A stretch of 42,108 bases of DNA from Roseiflexus sp. (lineage in GTDB: Bacteria > Chloroflexota > Chloroflexia > Chloroflexales > Roseiflexaceae), in contig JAGHYV010000040.1 of NCBI GenBank assembly GCA_017743475.1, forward strand, positions 1-42,108, read 5' to 3'. The notes under the pieces were generated by a model, which ran no database searches, was not told the origin of the DNA, and saw only the letters and a program-made list of their open reading frames with translations. Both the position numbers and the translations under genes were made by a program. Below, one piece after another: positions 1 through 7,419 of the stretch; position 1 is the stretch's first letter, and every line of letters begins with the position of its first letter.

Positions 1-481
1 TGGCAAATTGCCAGTACCTGACCAGCCAGAGATAGTTGCGCATGTCACGCAATTTCCCAACCGGCAGGAGTGTCCCAACCTTTTCCACCATCGCCATCAT
101 GCGCTGGATTGCATCAAGCGACGGCGGTTCTCCTGTTTCGCTCTCCTTTGCCATGCCCGCCATTGAAAATCCACCCAGACGTGTCAGAGCACGGCTCGCC
201 ATACTGTCACCATTGAGCACGACCACAGGACCGGTAAAACCGGTAATCTGCTGAACCAGTGCGCTGCTCAGGTCTTTGGGTGCACCCATCAAATCGAGCA
301 ACAGGATATCGGCGCCCTGGATTGCTGCGATGATCGGTTCCCAATCCGCAGGGTGCAGAGCGTCACGCCCGATATACTGCAACCGCAGGTTCAGTCGCTC
401 ACGCCATGGTGATCGCAGACCCAACGCCCGCATGTGACTCAACCCGACAGCGCTGACGGAAATAATCGTAACCGTGCTCAT
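1..481 (-). CDS. CobN/BchH-family chelatase large subunit, N-terminal part (cut by window edge)
   Basis: Only the first 160 codons are present; the gene continues left of base 1. The readable part has the layout of the N-terminal region of cobaltochelatase CobN and magnesium chelatase BchH: a Rossmann-like start, an ILLLDLMGAPKD segment, a GFSMAGM segment, and LRDMRNYLWLVRYW, which resembles the stretch just before the family's SPENL region. These proteins bind the tetrapyrrole and insert cobalt or magnesium with ATPase partner subunits. The start ATG (479-481) overlaps the TGA of the ATPase gene upstream as ATGA, so translation is probably coupled. The riboswitch at the head of the operon favours cobalt insertion (CobN) over chlorophyll synthesis, but the visible part cannot separate the two. 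A phototroph like this could carry several BchH/CobN paralogues. Confidence 0.7.
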   Translation of the reverse strand, partial: MSTVTIISVSAVGLSHMRALGLRSPWRERLNLRLQYIGRDALHPADWEPIIAAIQGADILLLDLMGAPKDLSSALVQQITGFTGPVVVLNGDSMASRALTRLGGFSMAGMAKESETGEPPSLDAIQRMMAMVEKVGTLLPVGKLRDMRNYLWLVRYWQFA

Positions 482-1911
482 CTGTTCACCTCATCCCGGC
501 ATGGGTAGGCACGCAAAAAGTAATCGTGCAACACCGACGCATTGCCATCCCTGTGAATGGCGCCCTTTTCGATCCAGATCACCCGCTCGCCGAAGGCGCT
601 GGCACACCGCCAGTCGTGTGTCACCACGATCAGCGTCAATCCCCACTGCTGCCGTAATGCGCCGAGCGCCGCAAGCATACGCTCGACTCCTCCGGCATCC
701 TGACCGACTGATGGTTCATCGAGCAACAGGATATCAGGGCGCATTGCGACCATCGCCGCCACTGCTACCAATCGCTTCTGACCGGTGCTCAGCGCATGCG
801 GGTGACGACCGGCGAGCGGCATTAATCCGAAACGCTCCATGACCTCTTCTGCAAGCGCAGGACTCTCCGCCTGCACTGCTATCTCGGAGCGCACACTATC
901 CATGAACAACTGACTGTTCGGATTCTGAAACACATACCCGATCTGGCGCAGCAGCGGTCGATGACGATCCAGACTGTAGCGCAATTGCCCCTGCTGCGGC
1001 TTGAGCAAACCCGCAATGACGCGCAGCAACGTCGTTTTGCCGCATCCGTTTTCGCCGAGCACAACGATCTGCTCGCCTTGCCGCACGGTCAGCGTGATGT
1101 CACGCAATACCGGTACGGCAGCATACCCGGCGCTTACCGAATCCAGTTCGATGGCTATGTCCGACGGTATGTGCCGGTTGGAAGCAGAGACAATGTTCGT
1201 GTGGCGAATGAGACGCTCGACATAGTGTAGCGCCTCATCGTGCGGCAGATCCAGCGTCACCCGCCCATCCTCGATCCAGATCAGGCGTGTGGCGTATGGG
1301 AGAATGATATCGAGACGATGCTCGGCGACGATCACGAGTGCGCCGTGCGACGCCAGATCGCGCAGCGTATCAAGCAGGCGCGCTGTGCCAACCGCATCAA
1401 GGTTCGCAAGCGGCTCATCAAGCAGGATCACGTGCGTTCCCATCGCCAGCGCCGCCGCAGTGATCAGGCGTTGCTGACCACCGCCGGACAGCGTGGAGGT
1501 CGCCTGATCGGGATTGAGATCAAGAAGCGCGCAACTGCGGGTAATCCGCTGCTGAATCGCTTCAGGCGTGACACCCAGGTTCTCACATCCGAAGGCAATC
1601 TCATCCTCCACACGCAACGTCACAATCTGCCCCTCGGCGTCCTGTGCCACCGTACTGATGGATCGGGCAATCTGCGCGACGGGTTGACCGGTGAGGGCGA
1701 CGCCGTTGAGTGCGATCTGTCCATGCATCTCACCATAAACGACCGCACTGCCGTTGATACAGTTGAGAAGCGTCGATTTTCCAGCGCCACTCGTTCCTGC
1801 GATCACAACAAACTCACCGCCGCGCAGATCAAGACTCACATCCTGAAGCACCCACTCGCTTGCCGTTGCGTAGCGAAAACGAAGATGAGAAATGGTCAGT
1901 TGAAGAGCCAT
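478..1911 (-). CDS. ECF transporter ATPase, two fused ABC domains (EcfA-EcfA')
   Basis: A 477-residue protein with two complete ABC ATPase domains in tandem. Domain 1 has Walker A GTSGAGKST (about residues 39-47), the signature LSGGGQQRL and Walker B VILLDEP. Domain 2 has GENGCGKTT (about 285), the signature LSTGQKRL and ILLLDEP. Energy-coupling-factor transporters need two ATPase subunits, and here one polypeptide supplies both. It would sit on the cytoplasmic face with the T protein encoded just upstream, powering uptake of the substrate bound by the S component. The ATG lies inside the end of the T gene (16-base overlap) and its stop overlaps the chelatase start, so the three genes are tightly coupled. 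Both domains keep their catalytic motifs, so both sites look active. Confidence 0.92.
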   Translation of the reverse strand: MALQLTISHLRFRYATASEWVLQDVSLDLRGGEFVVIAGTSGAGKSTLLNCINGSAVVYGEMHGQIALNGVALTGQPVAQIARSISTVAQDAEGQIVTLRVEDEIAFGCENLGVTPEAIQQRITRSCALLDLNPDQATSTLSGGGQQRLITAAALAMGTHVILLDEPLANLDAVGTARLLDTLRDLASHGALVIVAEHRLDIILPYATRLIWIEDGRVTLDLPHDEALHYVERLIRHTNIVSASNRHIPSDIAIELDSVSAGYAAVPVLRDITLTVRQGEQIVVLGENGCGKTTLLRVIAGLLKPQQGQLRYSLDRHRPLLRQIGYVFQNPNSQLFMDSVRSEIAVQAESPALAEEVMERFGLMPLAGRHPHALSTGQKRLVAVAAMVAMRPDILLLDEPSVGQDAGGVERMLAALGALRQQWGLTLIVVTHDWRCASAFGERVIWIEKGAIHRDGNASVLHDYFLRAYPCRDEVNR

Positions 1912-2597
1912 TGTGCGCCTGCCACTCCGCTCATCAGGATCACCATCAGCGCCAGTATTGCGTAATCGCGCCTGTGCAGGGCGACCGGACGATAGATCGT
2001 CGCGCGTGGATCGCCGGTAAACGCGCGCGTTTCCAGCGCCAGCGCCAGATTCTCCGATAGGGTCAGGACCCGGATCAGAAGCGGCACAACCAGTGCGCGA
2101 TAGAGAATACGAAGCGGCGTATGTCGCAGTGACAATCCACGCACCCGCATCGCGTCACGGATGCGCACCGCCTCGCCGACAAGTGTCGGGATCGAGCGTA
2201 CCGTAATGAGCAGACTCAGGGCAACAAGCGGCGGCGCGCCCGCCTGCCGCAATGCGCGCGCCAGTTGCGTCGGATCGATCGTCCAGGCAAACGCAATCGT
2301 CAAACCGAGCAGACTGATCCTACCGAACGTCATCAGACCACCAGACACTCCGCCGCCGAACAGTGCAGCCAGTACACCGATCAGCGCCGCCAGCGGGATG
2401 ACGATCCGCGCAATACGGGCTAACAACACTCCGTAGCCAACCATCATGAAGATCAACCCCAACCCCGCAACAAACGTCAGTAGCGTGGTTGCATCGCGCA
2501 GCAGCAACCCAAACGTCAGCGCAACCGCCGCACAGGCGACGCTGAGCAGCGGATGCAGCGGCTGCGCCACGGATGCAAGCCATAGTCGCTGGAACAT
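1896..2597 (-). CDS. ECF transporter T component (EcfT/CbiQ family)
   Basis: A 233-residue membrane protein with hydrophobic segments in the N-terminal half and near the C-terminus, separated by a charged cytoplasmic stretch typical of EcfT/CbiQ. That stretch holds the two coupling-helix motifs: an Arg-Val-Arg-Gly version (MRVRGLSLRH) and a TRAFTGDPR version of the usual Ala-Arg-Gly pair. In the family these short helices touch the ATPases and pass ATP-driven movement to the S component. The gene lies 15 bases after the S gene and overlaps the ATPase gene by 16 bases, so it is part of the same riboswitch-controlled operon. The family assignment rests on topology, motifs and neighbours. Confidence 0.85.
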   Translation of the reverse strand: MFQRLWLASVAQPLHPLLSVACAAVALTFGLLLRDATTLLTFVAGLGLIFMMVGYGVLLARIARIVIPLAALIGVLAALFGGGVSGGLMTFGRISLLGLTIAFAWTIDPTQLARALRQAGAPPLVALSLLITVRSIPTLVGEAVRIRDAMRVRGLSLRHTPLRILYRALVVPLLIRVLTLSENLALALETRAFTGDPRATIYRPVALHRRDYAILALMVILMSGVAGAQWLFN

Positions 2598-2612
2598 CGA
2601 ACACGCCCTTCC

Positions 2613-3158
2613 TTACGCCCGCAGCACACCCGCAACCCGCAACTCCTGCCCCAGACGCAACCCTGCCCAGGCGCCGATAAAACTCAAGAGCGCCGTTGCG
2701 CCCAGAACCGGCACAATCAGCCACGGATTCATCAGGAACTGCGCAATCGTCGGACCTCCAACCACCGCGCCGATACCCAGACTGACCAGCACGGTCAGCG
2801 GCATATACAGACCAGCCGCCAGCAGTACCGCCTCATTGCGCTGATAGGATCGGAACACCGCAAGCACAATAAGCTCAGCCAGCGCCCCCGCAATAACATT
2901 GACCGCAAACATCACCCATGCCATCATCAACAGCACCAGACCGACGAGACTCACGACAACGAACAGCGTACCGGGCTGACGCACCTTGAGCAGCGCAACT
3001 GCCAGCAGCAAACCGTAGAAAGGCGAGGGCGCCAGCGAACGAATGCCAGGGATAGGAATCGCAATGACCAGCGGCACAATTAGAAAACTGATAGCAAGTA
3101 GACAGGCGGCGACGACTGCAAGAAAGACGACATCGCGGAGCGTCAACCGTGCAATCAT
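2613..3158 (-). CDS. ECF transporter S component, MptD-like
   Basis: A 181-residue, very hydrophobic protein with about five or six membrane segments, the size and shape of a substrate-binding S component. A conserved-looking stretch, FAVNVIAGALAELI, and a charged loop RSYQRNE recall the MptD-type S family. It lacks the MHIPDG start of CbiM cobalt carriers, so it is not the usual cobalt permease. The S component decides the substrate. From the B12 riboswitch upstream and the CobN/BchH-like gene downstream, candidates are cobalt, a corrinoid or a corrinoid precursor; that is inference. A Shine-Dalgarno-like AGGAGG lies just before the ATG. The gene sits 33 bases after the methyltransferase. 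Confidence 0.75.
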   Translation of the reverse strand: MIARLTLRDVVFLAVVAACLLAISFLIVPLVIAIPIPGIRSLAPSPFYGLLLAVALLKVRQPGTLFVVVSLVGLVLLMMAWVMFAVNVIAGALAELIVLAVFRSYQRNEAVLLAAGLYMPLTVLVSLGIGAVVGGPTIAQFLMNPWLIVPVLGATALLSFIGAWAGLRLGQELRVAGVLRA

Positions 3159-3191
3159 GTGAACCTCCTTTATGTATCCAATGATGCAGCA

Positions 3192-4022
3192 CTAAACCGA
3201 CACGGACAGCGTACTGCCCGAAAGCCACACCACGATGCCGACCATCTGCGGATAAGCGTAGCGCCATCCGTTCTCGCAGCGTTGTAGAAGCGGCAGCAAG
3301 CCCTCCTCCAGAGCATCGAGCGCATCAGGAGATGCATCCGGCGCGAGCAGTTGCGCAACAGCGTATGGCGTCGAACCGACGATCTCACGGGTCTCACTGA
3401 CAACCCGCACGTCTGCCAGCAGTCCCATCTGCCAGAGTGTTCCTGCAATCAACAAGTGATTCGGATCCAGCGACTCCGTCCACTTCCCACAGATCGCCTC
3501 GATCAGCGAACGGTGTGGCGGACTGCTGCCAACGCCGCTGACGATCACCAACGCGCGACGCGTAACGGTAACCATCTTTTCCAGCGTTGCACGCAGATCA
3601 ACCAGGCGATAGAGCGACCAGGCGGCAAGTACAACATCGTGCGGTTCGACCACTGCATCCTGCCAGTCGGCTTCGAGCAGCGTGATATTCGTGATTCCTC
3701 GCGCATACGCCTTGCGCCTGAGCACATGCAGCATTGCCGACGACTGATCCAGCGCCGTCACGTGGCGCACCCGTGTTCCAAGGGGCAGCGTGAAACGCCC
3801 GGTTCCCGCACCCACATCGAGCAGCGTATCATTAGGGTGTAGCAAGTCGCCGATGATCGCCAGCGTCTGCGCAATAACGGCAGTATCACCGGCGCGTTCA
3901 TCGTAGCGCGTCGCGTACTTCTGCCAGAATGCCCGGTCCGCCTCAGGATCGAGACGCACATCCGGGCACTGCAGCATACTGTTCGCCCAGGCAGCCGCAA
4001 AATCGAACGGAAGATCGGGCAT
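3192..4022 (-). CDS. Class I SAM-dependent methyltransferase
   Basis: A 276-residue soluble protein with a Rossmann methyltransferase core. Motif I is LLDVGAGTGRFTLPLG (about residues 67-82), followed by an acidic strand end (ALDQSS) and a motif II/post-I region around LLEADWQD and VVLAAWSLYRL. It is the first gene after the cobalamin riboswitch and leads the ECF and chelatase genes, with the ATG at 4020-4022 preceded by GAGGGGAG. It does not resemble the canonical corrin-ring methyltransferases (CobA/CbiL-type tetrapyrrole methylases have another fold). Its substrate is unknown; a role in corrinoid modification, or use of a substrate brought in by the transporter, is a guess from position. 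Confidence 0.85.
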   Translation of the reverse strand: MPDLPFDFAAAWANSMLQCPDVRLDPEADRAFWQKYATRYDERAGDTAVIAQTLAIIGDLLHPNDTLLDVGAGTGRFTLPLGTRVRHVTALDQSSAMLHVLRRKAYARGITNITLLEADWQDAVVEPHDVVLAAWSLYRLVDLRATLEKMVTVTRRALVIVSGVGSSPPHRSLIEAICGKWTESLDPNHLLIAGTLWQMGLLADVRVVSETREIVGSTPYAVAQLLAPDASPDALDALEEGLLPLLQRCENGWRYAYPQMVGIVVWLSGSTLSVSV

Positions 4023-4204
4023 TATGCGCTCCCCTCAGATGAGTATCAGAGCACAAGAAATCCTCATAAGAGGACAGAAAGCTGTCGCTAGGCGTCAATC
4101 TCTATGGCTCGCCGGCGATCTGCGATCAATGAATTGCGCTCTGAAATCCAGGGAACGCGATGGTAATCGTGAGATGCGGGGAACACGGACAGGAACACAG
4201 TTCT

Positions 4205-4362
4205 CCTCCTTAGCGCGAGAAGGGTCGAACACACCATGTCGCGGCAGGCATCCTGGCTTCCGACAGTACAGCCGGTTACAGTTGCGGCACAGCGCTGGAC
4301 TTGCACCAGCTTCCACCTTTACGCCCTGGCATCCGGGCCTGCGGGTCACCGCGACGTTTGAA
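4205..4362 (-). promoter_or_regulatory. Cobalamin (adenosylcobalamin-type) riboswitch
   Basis: Read on the minus strand, this leader holds the conserved parts of the cobalamin aptamer in order: GGAAGCTGGTGCAAGTCCAG (4314-4295), the B12-box core GCCGCAACTGTAACCGGC (4288-4271), and the closing GGAAGCCAGGATGCCTGCCG (about 4262-4243). About 180 bases separate it from the methyltransferase ATG, leaving room for an expression platform. In the family, B12 binding switches off transport and synthesis genes. It should therefore repress the whole methyltransferase-ECF-chelatase operon when cobalamin is plentiful. The exact ends of the aptamer are approximate. Confidence 0.92.
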
Positions 4363-4384
4363 AGGTTTATCTAGTACAAATAGC

Positions 4385-4413
4385 ATGATACTCACTTATT
4401 GATCACGTGGCAA
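4385..4413 (-). promoter_or_regulatory. Candidate promoter of the riboswitch operon
   Basis: On the minus strand, TTGCCA (4413-4408), a 17-base spacer and TATCAT (4390-4385) form a good sigma-70-type promoter. The start site would fall near 4378, just before the aptamer. The stretch from 4414 to 4679 shows no gene or clear structure. Confidence 0.55.
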
Positions 4414-4679
4414 GACGATATACCATCACCTTAGTTGAAACCTGTTCACGAAAGGCGTCGGGAGCGAGACGGATGACCACAACCGGAAAGGCAAGTCTCA
4501 AATCCGCCCCTCCTGCCGGAAGAACCTGCTCTTGTAAGGTTTAAAGCCGAGCAGAACATCGGTTCGTGTCACGGATTCTTGGGTGCCATGGTGCAGCAAA
4601 TCTATCGCAGAACCCCTATTCCGCAGCGCAGGAGGGGACGGAAGATGAGGGCTGAAACGATTTTGTCCTCCCACCCGCC

Positions 4680-5057
4680 TCACAGCGTAATCACCTGATC
4701 CGGCGGATTGCCGGACAGGGCTTCGTACAGTTGCGGGAAACAACCGGCGACCACGCCCTCGACCAGTCCTTTCGCTCTCACCTGCCCGAGGCCGCACTGC
4801 GTGAAATCGCCCTCACCTAGGTCGCGCTCGATGGCGCACCGGTCACACACCATCAGCAGAATGTTCTGCTCCTTTGCGATCTTCGCCAGGCGCTCACCGA
4901 TTGGATCACCTCGACGTAATACATACAGATTGTCGTCGAAAAACATCATCCCCACCACCCGTGCACCATGAATCCCCTGTTCAAGTTGCGGCAGGATCAT
5001 CTTCCCCAACTTGTACGTGGCCGACATATCGGTAGCGAAAACGTATGCAACCTTCAT
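4680..5057 (-). CDS. DsrE/DsrF-like small protein
   Basis: A 125-residue protein beginning MKVAYVFATD. It shows an alternating strand-helix pattern and short motifs (MILPQLEQG, VGMMFFDDNLY) typical of the DsrE-like fold used in sulfur relay and sulfur-carrier proteins. It has three Cys residues after the midpoint (CDRCAIE and TQCGLGQ) and one near the end (AGCFP), which could carry persulfide or bind metal. The chosen start is preceded by GTGAGGAT; a longer frame beginning at 5096 would overlap the CobW gene and lacks a good ribosome site. It lies 35 bases downstream of the CobW gene, so it is probably the second gene of that metal-regulated operon. Its exact role is unknown. Confidence 0.65.
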   Translation of the reverse strand: MKVAYVFATDMSATYKLGKMILPQLEQGIHGARVVGMMFFDDNLYVLRRGDPIGERLAKIAKEQNILLMVCDRCAIERDLGEGDFTQCGLGQVRAKGLVEGVVAGCFPQLYEALSGNPPDQVITL

Positions 5058-5092
5058 GAATATCCTCACTTTCAGATCGACGACTTCTATGA

Positions 5093-6319
5093 TCAACCGT
5101 CAGATTCTTCCCAGACCGTCCACTCACCAAACGGATCGTCAAACTGTGCCCAACCTTCCGGTCCCAGCGCCATTTCCGCATCGGTCAGCAGGCATGCATC
5201 GAGGCGAGCGCGGAGTGCTGCCTCGTTCATATTCTGACCGATCAGCACCAGTTCTTGCCGCCGGTCACCCCACCGGCTATGCCACACCTGCGCCAGTTGC
5301 GCTTCCAGGTCGGGATCGTCCGGCCGTTTACCTTCTGGCAGCGCTGCCCACCAGAGAGCGCCCGGTTCGACCCGACAGGTGTTTCCGGCATGCGACCAGA
5401 TGCCACTCACCTGCATCCGCGTTGCCAGCCAGATTATTCCCTTCGAGCGCAACACGCCGGGCCACGCATCGTGGATCAGGTCCCAGAAGCGTTGTGGGTG
5501 GAACGGGCGTTGCGCACGATAGACAAAACTCGAAATGCCGTACTCCTCAGTCTCCGGAGTATGCTCACCGCGCAATTCTTTGAGCCAGCCGGGCGCCTGC
5601 GCCGCACGTTCGAAATCGAACCGTCCGGTGTTCAGAATCTCGTGCAACGGCACATGCCCAAAACTCGTGCGCACAATCCGCGCATCGGGGTTGAATTTGC
5701 GCAGCAGCGCCTCCAGGTGATCAACAGCGTCTGGATCGACCAGATCGACTTTGTTCAACACCAGCACATCGGCGAACTCCACCTGATCGATCAGCAGATC
5801 AACCACCGACCGCTCATCCTCCTCGCCAGCGGACAGATTGCGATCACGCAGATCATCGGTCGAGAAAAAATCGCGTGGGAAATTGAAAGCGTCAACCACC
5901 GTCACCATCGTGTCCAGGCGCGCCAGTTCCGCCAGACTGACCCCCGTTTCATCGGCGAAGGTGAAGGTTTCAGCCACGGGCAACGGCTCGGAAATGCCGG
6001 TTGACTCGATCAGAAGATAGTCGAAGCGCTGCTCGCGCGCCAGACGCGCCACCTCGACAAGCAGATCCTCGCGCAACGTGCAACAGATGCATCCGTTGGA
6101 CATCTCGACCAGACGCTCATCGGTACGACTAAGCGCCGCACCGCCACTGCGCACCAGTTGCGCATCAATATTGATCTCGCTCATATCGTTGACAATCACT
6201 GCCACCCGCAGTCCTGCGCGATTGGCAAGCACATGGTTGAGCAGTGTCGTCTTGCCGCTGCCAAGAAACCCCGACAGCACGGTTACCGGCAGGGGACGGA
6301 AAGCATGCCGTTGCTCCAT
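5093..6319 (-). CDS. CobW/COG0523-family GTPase metallochaperone (first paralogue)
   Basis: A 408-residue G3E GTPase. Walker A is GFLGSGKTT (residues 17-25). The family's metal-binding CxCC motif is in NGCICC (Cys77, Cys79, Cys80). The switch/Walker B region is in [14 protein letters not shown], the base-recognition motif is LNKVDLVD, and the C-terminal half is a CobW_C domain ([22 protein letters not shown]). Family members use GTP hydrolysis to hand Zn, Co or another metal to client proteins. It has no His-rich linker, unlike its paralogue at 7420. The promoter directly upstream carries a palindromic Fur-family-type operator, suggesting induction when metal, probably zinc, is scarce. The DsrE-like gene follows 35 bases later. 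Confidence 0.92.
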   Translation of the reverse strand: MEQRHAFRPLPVTVLSGFLGSGKTTLLNHVLANRAGLRVAVIVNDMSEINIDAQLVRSGGAALSRTDERLVEMSNGCICCTLREDLLVEVARLAREQRFDYLLIESTGISEPLPVAETFTFADETGVSLAELARLDTMVTVVDAFNFPRDFFSTDDLRDRNLSAGEEDERSVVDLLIDQVEFADVLVLNKVDLVDPDAVDHLEALLRKFNPDARIVRTSFGHVPLHEILNTGRFDFERAAQAPGWLKELRGEHTPETEEYGISSFVYRAQRPFHPQRFWDLIHDAWPGVLRSKGIIWLATRMQVSGIWSHAGNTCRVEPGALWWAALPEGKRPDDPDLEAQLAQVWHSRWGDRRQELVLIGQNMNEAALRARLDACLLTDAEMALGPEGWAQFDDPFGEWTVWEESDG

Positions 6320-6362
6320 TGGTGTATGTTCGTTTTCTGTGCTTCGTCGGAATCGCAGTTAG

Positions 6363-6391
6363 ATGATAGATCATATCACTTCCGTTGTCAA
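6363..6391 (-). promoter_or_regulatory. Promoter of the first cobW unit
   Basis: On the minus strand, TTGACA (6391-6386), exactly 17 bases, then TATCAT (6368-6363). The -10 box lies inside the palindrome at 6364-6378, so a protein bound there would block RNA polymerase. Confidence 0.65.
6364..6378. promoter_or_regulatory. Candidate Zur/Fur-family operator (copy 1)
   Basis: TGATAGATCATATCA is a 15-bp inverted repeat (TGATA-N5-TATCA) that fits the 7-1-7 layout of Fur, Zur and PerR boxes. It overlaps the -10 box of the cobW promoter and ends 45 bases before the ATG. The same arms recur at 7106-7120 before the other cobW unit. Confidence 0.6.
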
Positions 6392-6470
6392 CAAACGTAA
6401 AGCGCGCTTAAGAAAGAACGCCGCCGGCTCAACCGACGGCGTTGGAGCGCTGCTCGACGATTGCTGCGAC

Positions 6471-6974
6471 TCAATGAGCTGCGGCGGGCTGTGAACGGCG
6501 GAGCAGGGCGACAATATCGCGCTCAATTGCTTCGGGGGTGTCGGTAGGGGCGTAGCGGCGGTACACCTTCCCTTCACGATCAACCAGAAACTTGGTGAAG
6601 TTCCACTTGATTGCCTGAGTTCCCAGAAATCCGGGGCGTGCCGCCTTCAGATACGCAAACAGCGGATGCGTGCGCGGACCATTGACGTCGACCTTCGCAA
6701 AGATCGGGAAGCTGACCCCATAATTGCGCGTACAGAACTGCTGAATCGCATTAGGATCATCGAACTCCTGATTGCCGAACTGGTCGCACGGGAACCCCAG
6801 CACAACTAGACCGTCGTTCTGATAACGACGGTAGAGCTTCTCGAGACCGGCATACTGCGGCGTAAATCCGCATTTGCTCGCGACATTCACGATGAGCAGC
6901 ACCTTGCCGCGGTAGTCGCCGAGGGACTTCGGTGTGCCGTCAATAAGACTGGCAGTTATATCGTAGATGCTCAT
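6471..6974 (-). CDS. Glutathione peroxidase-family thiol peroxidase
   Basis: A 167-residue protein with the family layout: the peroxidatic Cys35 in NVASKCGFTPQY, Gln69 in FGNQEF, the WNFTKF motif (residues 124-129), and Cys81 in QFCTRNYGVSFP at the usual resolving position. The active site uses Cys, not Sec. Members with a resolving Cys usually take electrons from thioredoxin rather than glutathione and reduce peroxides and lipid hydroperoxides in the cytoplasm. The start is the ATG at 6972-6974, which gives the normal family length; the longer in-frame extension from 7097 is not family-like. It has its own promoter (7047-7075), back to back with the promoter of the FmdB/CobW unit. Confidence 0.93.
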   Translation of the reverse strand: MSIYDITASLIDGTPKSLGDYRGKVLLIVNVASKCGFTPQYAGLEKLYRRYQNDGLVVLGFPCDQFGNQEFDDPNAIQQFCTRNYGVSFPIFAKVDVNGPRTHPLFAYLKAARPGFLGTQAIKWNFTKFLVDREGKVYRRYAPTDTPEAIERDIVALLRRSQPAAAH

Positions 6975-7046
6975 AAGAAGCCTTTCCGCCACTAAACCTG
7001 TGCCGTAATACACCGATAGCGTCATTCCTGCAATACCTTTGCACAT

Positions 7047-7075
7047 AGTATGCACGGTTTTGCGAGAGATGTCAA
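7047..7075 (-). promoter_or_regulatory. Promoter of the glutathione peroxidase gene
   Basis: On the minus strand, TTGACA (7075-7070), a 17-base spacer, then CATACT (7052-7047). The palindrome at 7106-7120 lies about 30 bases upstream of this -35 box and does not overlap it. Confidence 0.6.
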
Positions 7076-7085
7076 ACAATTGTGA

Positions 7086-7114
7086 TTGACATCCCACTTC
7101 TTAAGTGATAGCAT
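7086..7114 (+). promoter_or_regulatory. Promoter of the fmdB-cobW unit
   Basis: TTGACA (7086-7091), 17 bases, then TAGCAT (7109-7114). The -10 box again lies inside the TGATA-N5-TATCA palindrome, as in the other cobW promoter. Confidence 0.55.
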
Positions 7115-7120
7115 ATATCA
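7106..7120. promoter_or_regulatory. Candidate Zur/Fur-family operator (copy 2)
   Basis: TGATAGCATATATCA has the same arms and spacing as the box at 6364-6378. It covers the -10 box of the fmdB-cobW promoter, 29 bases before the fmdB ATG. Two copies, each on a CobW-unit promoter, argue against chance. Confidence 0.6.
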
Positions 7121-7149
7121 GAAATACAATTCCAGGAAACAAAACACCA

Positions 7150-7392
7150 ATGCCACTCTACGTCTACACCTGCCCAGAGTGCGAGATCGAGATTGAAGAG
7201 TTGCGACCTGCTGCGCGCGCCGACGACCCGGTTGAGTGTCCCGTCTGTCATGGGTTGTGCACTCGCGACATCAGTTCGTTCAGTTTCCGCTCACGCAGTG
7301 CGCCGACGCCAGTCTATGCCAGCCCACAACAGGTCGCCCGTGCACTCCACGGTCCGGGATGCCCGTGCTGCACTCCGCGTCGTCGGTCGTAA
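7150..7392 (+). CDS. FmdB-family zinc-ribbon protein
   Basis: An 80-residue protein starting MPLYVYTCPEC, the standard opening of FmdB-type putative regulatory zinc ribbons. Cys8, Cys11, Cys30 and Cys33 (CPEC and CPVC) form the four-Cys zinc site, and the tail has an extra Cys cluster (GPGCPCC). FmdB proteins are small and their role is poorly defined. The start at 7150 gives the canonical N-terminus; an upstream in-frame ATG at 7105 lies inside the promoter and operator. It is 27 bases ahead of the CobW gene and shares its operator, so it may be part of the zinc-limitation response or a client of the chaperone; this is inference. Confidence 0.85.
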   Translation: MPLYVYTCPECEIEIEELRPAARADDPVECPVCHGLCTRDISSFSFRSRSAPTPVYASPQQVARALHGPGCPCCTPRRRS

Positions 7393-7419
7393 TCGTTGTT
7401 GTGAATGAGGAGGATAAGC

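Noticed and set aside
474-842. Open frames on the plus strand through 474-1965
   Set aside because: They are shadows of the ATPase gene on the minus strand, which has intact Walker and signature motifs in both domains.
4498-4797. Small minus-strand frame overlapping the DsrE-like gene
   Set aside because: No recognisable protein; it runs through the 3' end of the DsrE-like gene in another frame.
6975-7097. Longer start for the glutathione peroxidase gene
   Set aside because: The extension covers the promoter at 7047-7075 and has no family sequence; the ATG at 6974 gives the standard start.
6975-7149. The Fur-type box at 7106 as a regulator of the glutathione peroxidase (PerR-like)
   Set aside because: It lies about 30 bases upstream of the peroxidase -35 box and sits on the fmdB-cobW -10 instead. 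PerR control is not excluded, only less likely.
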